From: Posidonia oceanica
Taxonomy: Eukaryota > Streptophyta > Magnoliopsida > Alismatales > Posidoniaceae
Reading direction: 5' to 3'
DNA length: 64,000 bases
Assembly: GCA_037176725.1 (NCBI GenBank)
Contig: JAZBRS010000076.1
Span: forward strand, 121,291,001-121,355,000
How positions within the stretch are numbered: position 1 is the first letter of the stretch; each line of letters starts with the position of its first letter. A model generated the notes under the pieces. That model was given only the letters and a program-made list of their open reading frames with translations, ran no database searches and was not told the DNA's origin. The position numbers were made by a program, and so were the translations under genes. Below are positions 63,001-64,000 of this stretch, piece by piece.

Positions 63001-64000
63001 ATATCATTCCTAACCTCTTCCGGGTGTTGATAGGGCTTGCACATATCTTTATTGGAGGTCCGATCTTGGTAAGGCTTGCACTTGTCATTCCTGACCGCTC
63101 TCGGGGTCATGATAGCGCTTGCCCCTATCATTCATAGCAGTCCGGTCGTGATAAGGCTTGTACTAATCATTTCGGACCTCCTCCTGGTCATGATAGGGCT
63201 TGCGCCTATCATTCCTAGCGGTCCGGTCTTGATAAAGCTTGCACTTATCATTCCAGGCCTCTTCTGTGTCTTGATAGAGCTTGCAGCTATCATTCCTGCC
63301 GGTCCGGTCATGATAAGGCTTGCACTTATCATTCCTGACCTCTTCTGAGTATTGATAGGGCTTGCAGCTATCATTCCTCATGGTCCTGTCCAGATAAGGC
63401 TTGCACTTATCATTCCTGACCTATTTCGGGTCTTGGTAGGGCTTGCACTTTTCATTCTTGGCGGTCCTGTCTTGATATGGCTTGCACTTATCATTCCTGA
63501 ACTCTTCTAGGTCTTGATAGGGATTGCACCCATCATTCCTGGCGGTCCGGTCTTCATAAGGCAAGCACTTTTCATTCCTGACCTCCTATGGTTCTTGATA
63601 GGGCTTGCATCGATCATTCCTGGCGGTCCGGTCTTGATAGGGCTTGCACTTATCATTCCTGACCTCCTTCGGGTCTTGATAGGGCTCGGTCACGATAAGG
63701 CTTGCACTTATCATTCCTGACCTCTCCCTGTGTCATGATAGGGCTTGCCCATGTCATTCCTAGCGGTCCGGTCGTGATAAGGCTTGCACTTATCATTCCT
63801 GACCACTTCCGCATCTTGATAGGGCTGGCGCCTATCAATCCTGGCGGTCCGATCATGATAAGGCCTGCACTTATCATTCTGACCTCTTCTGGCTCTTGAT
63901 AGGACTTGCAGCTATCATTCCTGGTGGTCCTGTCAAGATAAGGCTTTCACTTATCATTCCTGTCCTCTTCCGGGTCTTGATAGGGCTTTCACCTAACTTT

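Larger units (their letters stand above)
27770..64000. repeat. 81-bp dimeric satellite array (>36 kb, continues past window)
   Basis: The unit has two half-repeats. Half A (about 42 bp) is GATAAGGCTTGCACTTATC then ATTCCTGACCTCTTCCGGGTCTT. Half B (about 39 bp) is GATAGGGCTTGCACCTATC then ATTCCTGGCGGTCCGGTCTT. The measured unit is 81 bp (for example gata/gatg at 34,337 and 34,418), so roughly 440-450 dimers are present. Each half is a hairpin with loop GCTTGCA, and the two stems differ by one compensated pair. Because 81 is divisible by three, all frames tend to stay open on both strands. This produces repetitive pseudo-proteins of 27-residue periodicity, which I do not annotate as genes. Confidence 0.95.

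Noticed and set aside
27770..64000. CRISPR array
   Set aside because: Units are contiguous 81-bp tandem copies that all vary gradually. There are no unique spacers between constant repeats, and the context is a plant retroelement.
1..64000. Host protein genes, tRNA or rRNA genes
   Set aside because: Nothing outside the retroelement ORFs shows a recognisable domain, and no tRNA cloverleaf or rRNA sequence was recognised.

Overview
The window is repeat DNA from a large plant (seed-plant) nuclear genome. The evidence is a Ty3/gypsy polyprotein of the plant Tat lineage (gag, protease, G-patch, RT, degenerate plus archaeal-type RNase H, integrase), a plant-only DUF7745-like ORF, long LTRs and a tandem satellite. 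There are no bacterial-type genes, no tRNA or rRNA, and no host gene that I can support. I cannot name the species.

Region 1 (1-27,368) is one giant, very young LTR retrotransposon on the + strand. It has a 5' LTR (1-5,500, first 607 bp outside the window), a primer-binding site with tRNA-Arg-type sequence as reported for Ogre elements, a 1.3 kb leader, one long gag-pol ORF (6,837-14,927), a broken DUF7745-like ORF (about 16,375-17,680), a 3.3 kb non-coding 3' region made of successive tandem arrays, a polypurine tract, and a complete 3' LTR (21,262-27,368; 6,107 bp). Full length would be about 28.0 kb. I count nine substitutions and no indels between the LTRs over 5,500 bp. The integrase has lost its second and third catalytic acidic residues through an internal deletion, so this copy looks unable to integrate by itself.

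Region 2 (27,369-27,769) is about 400 bp of the 5' end of a diverged, related LTR in inverted orientation. The young element is nested inside it, and its TG terminus abuts the satellite.

Region 3 (27,770-64,000, running off the window) is an 81-bp satellite built of two half-units of about 42 and 39 bp. It is organised into nested segmental duplications, including a 9,154-bp tandem pair at 41,755-60,062.

The most unusual signal is base-pairing structure. The 3' region of the retroelement is a chain of short inverted repeats whose arms change together. One array of about 30 units (19,719-20,713) has two interleaved pairings in the order a-b-a'-b', the topology of a compact H-type pseudoknot, and both stems covary between copies. 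The satellite half-units are also hairpins that differ by a compensated base pair (GATAAG/CTTATC against GATAGG/CCTATC). This fits the known idea that hypervariable 3' regions of Ogre-like elements seed satellites. Whether the covariation reflects RNA selection or template-switch repair of quasi-palindromes is open.
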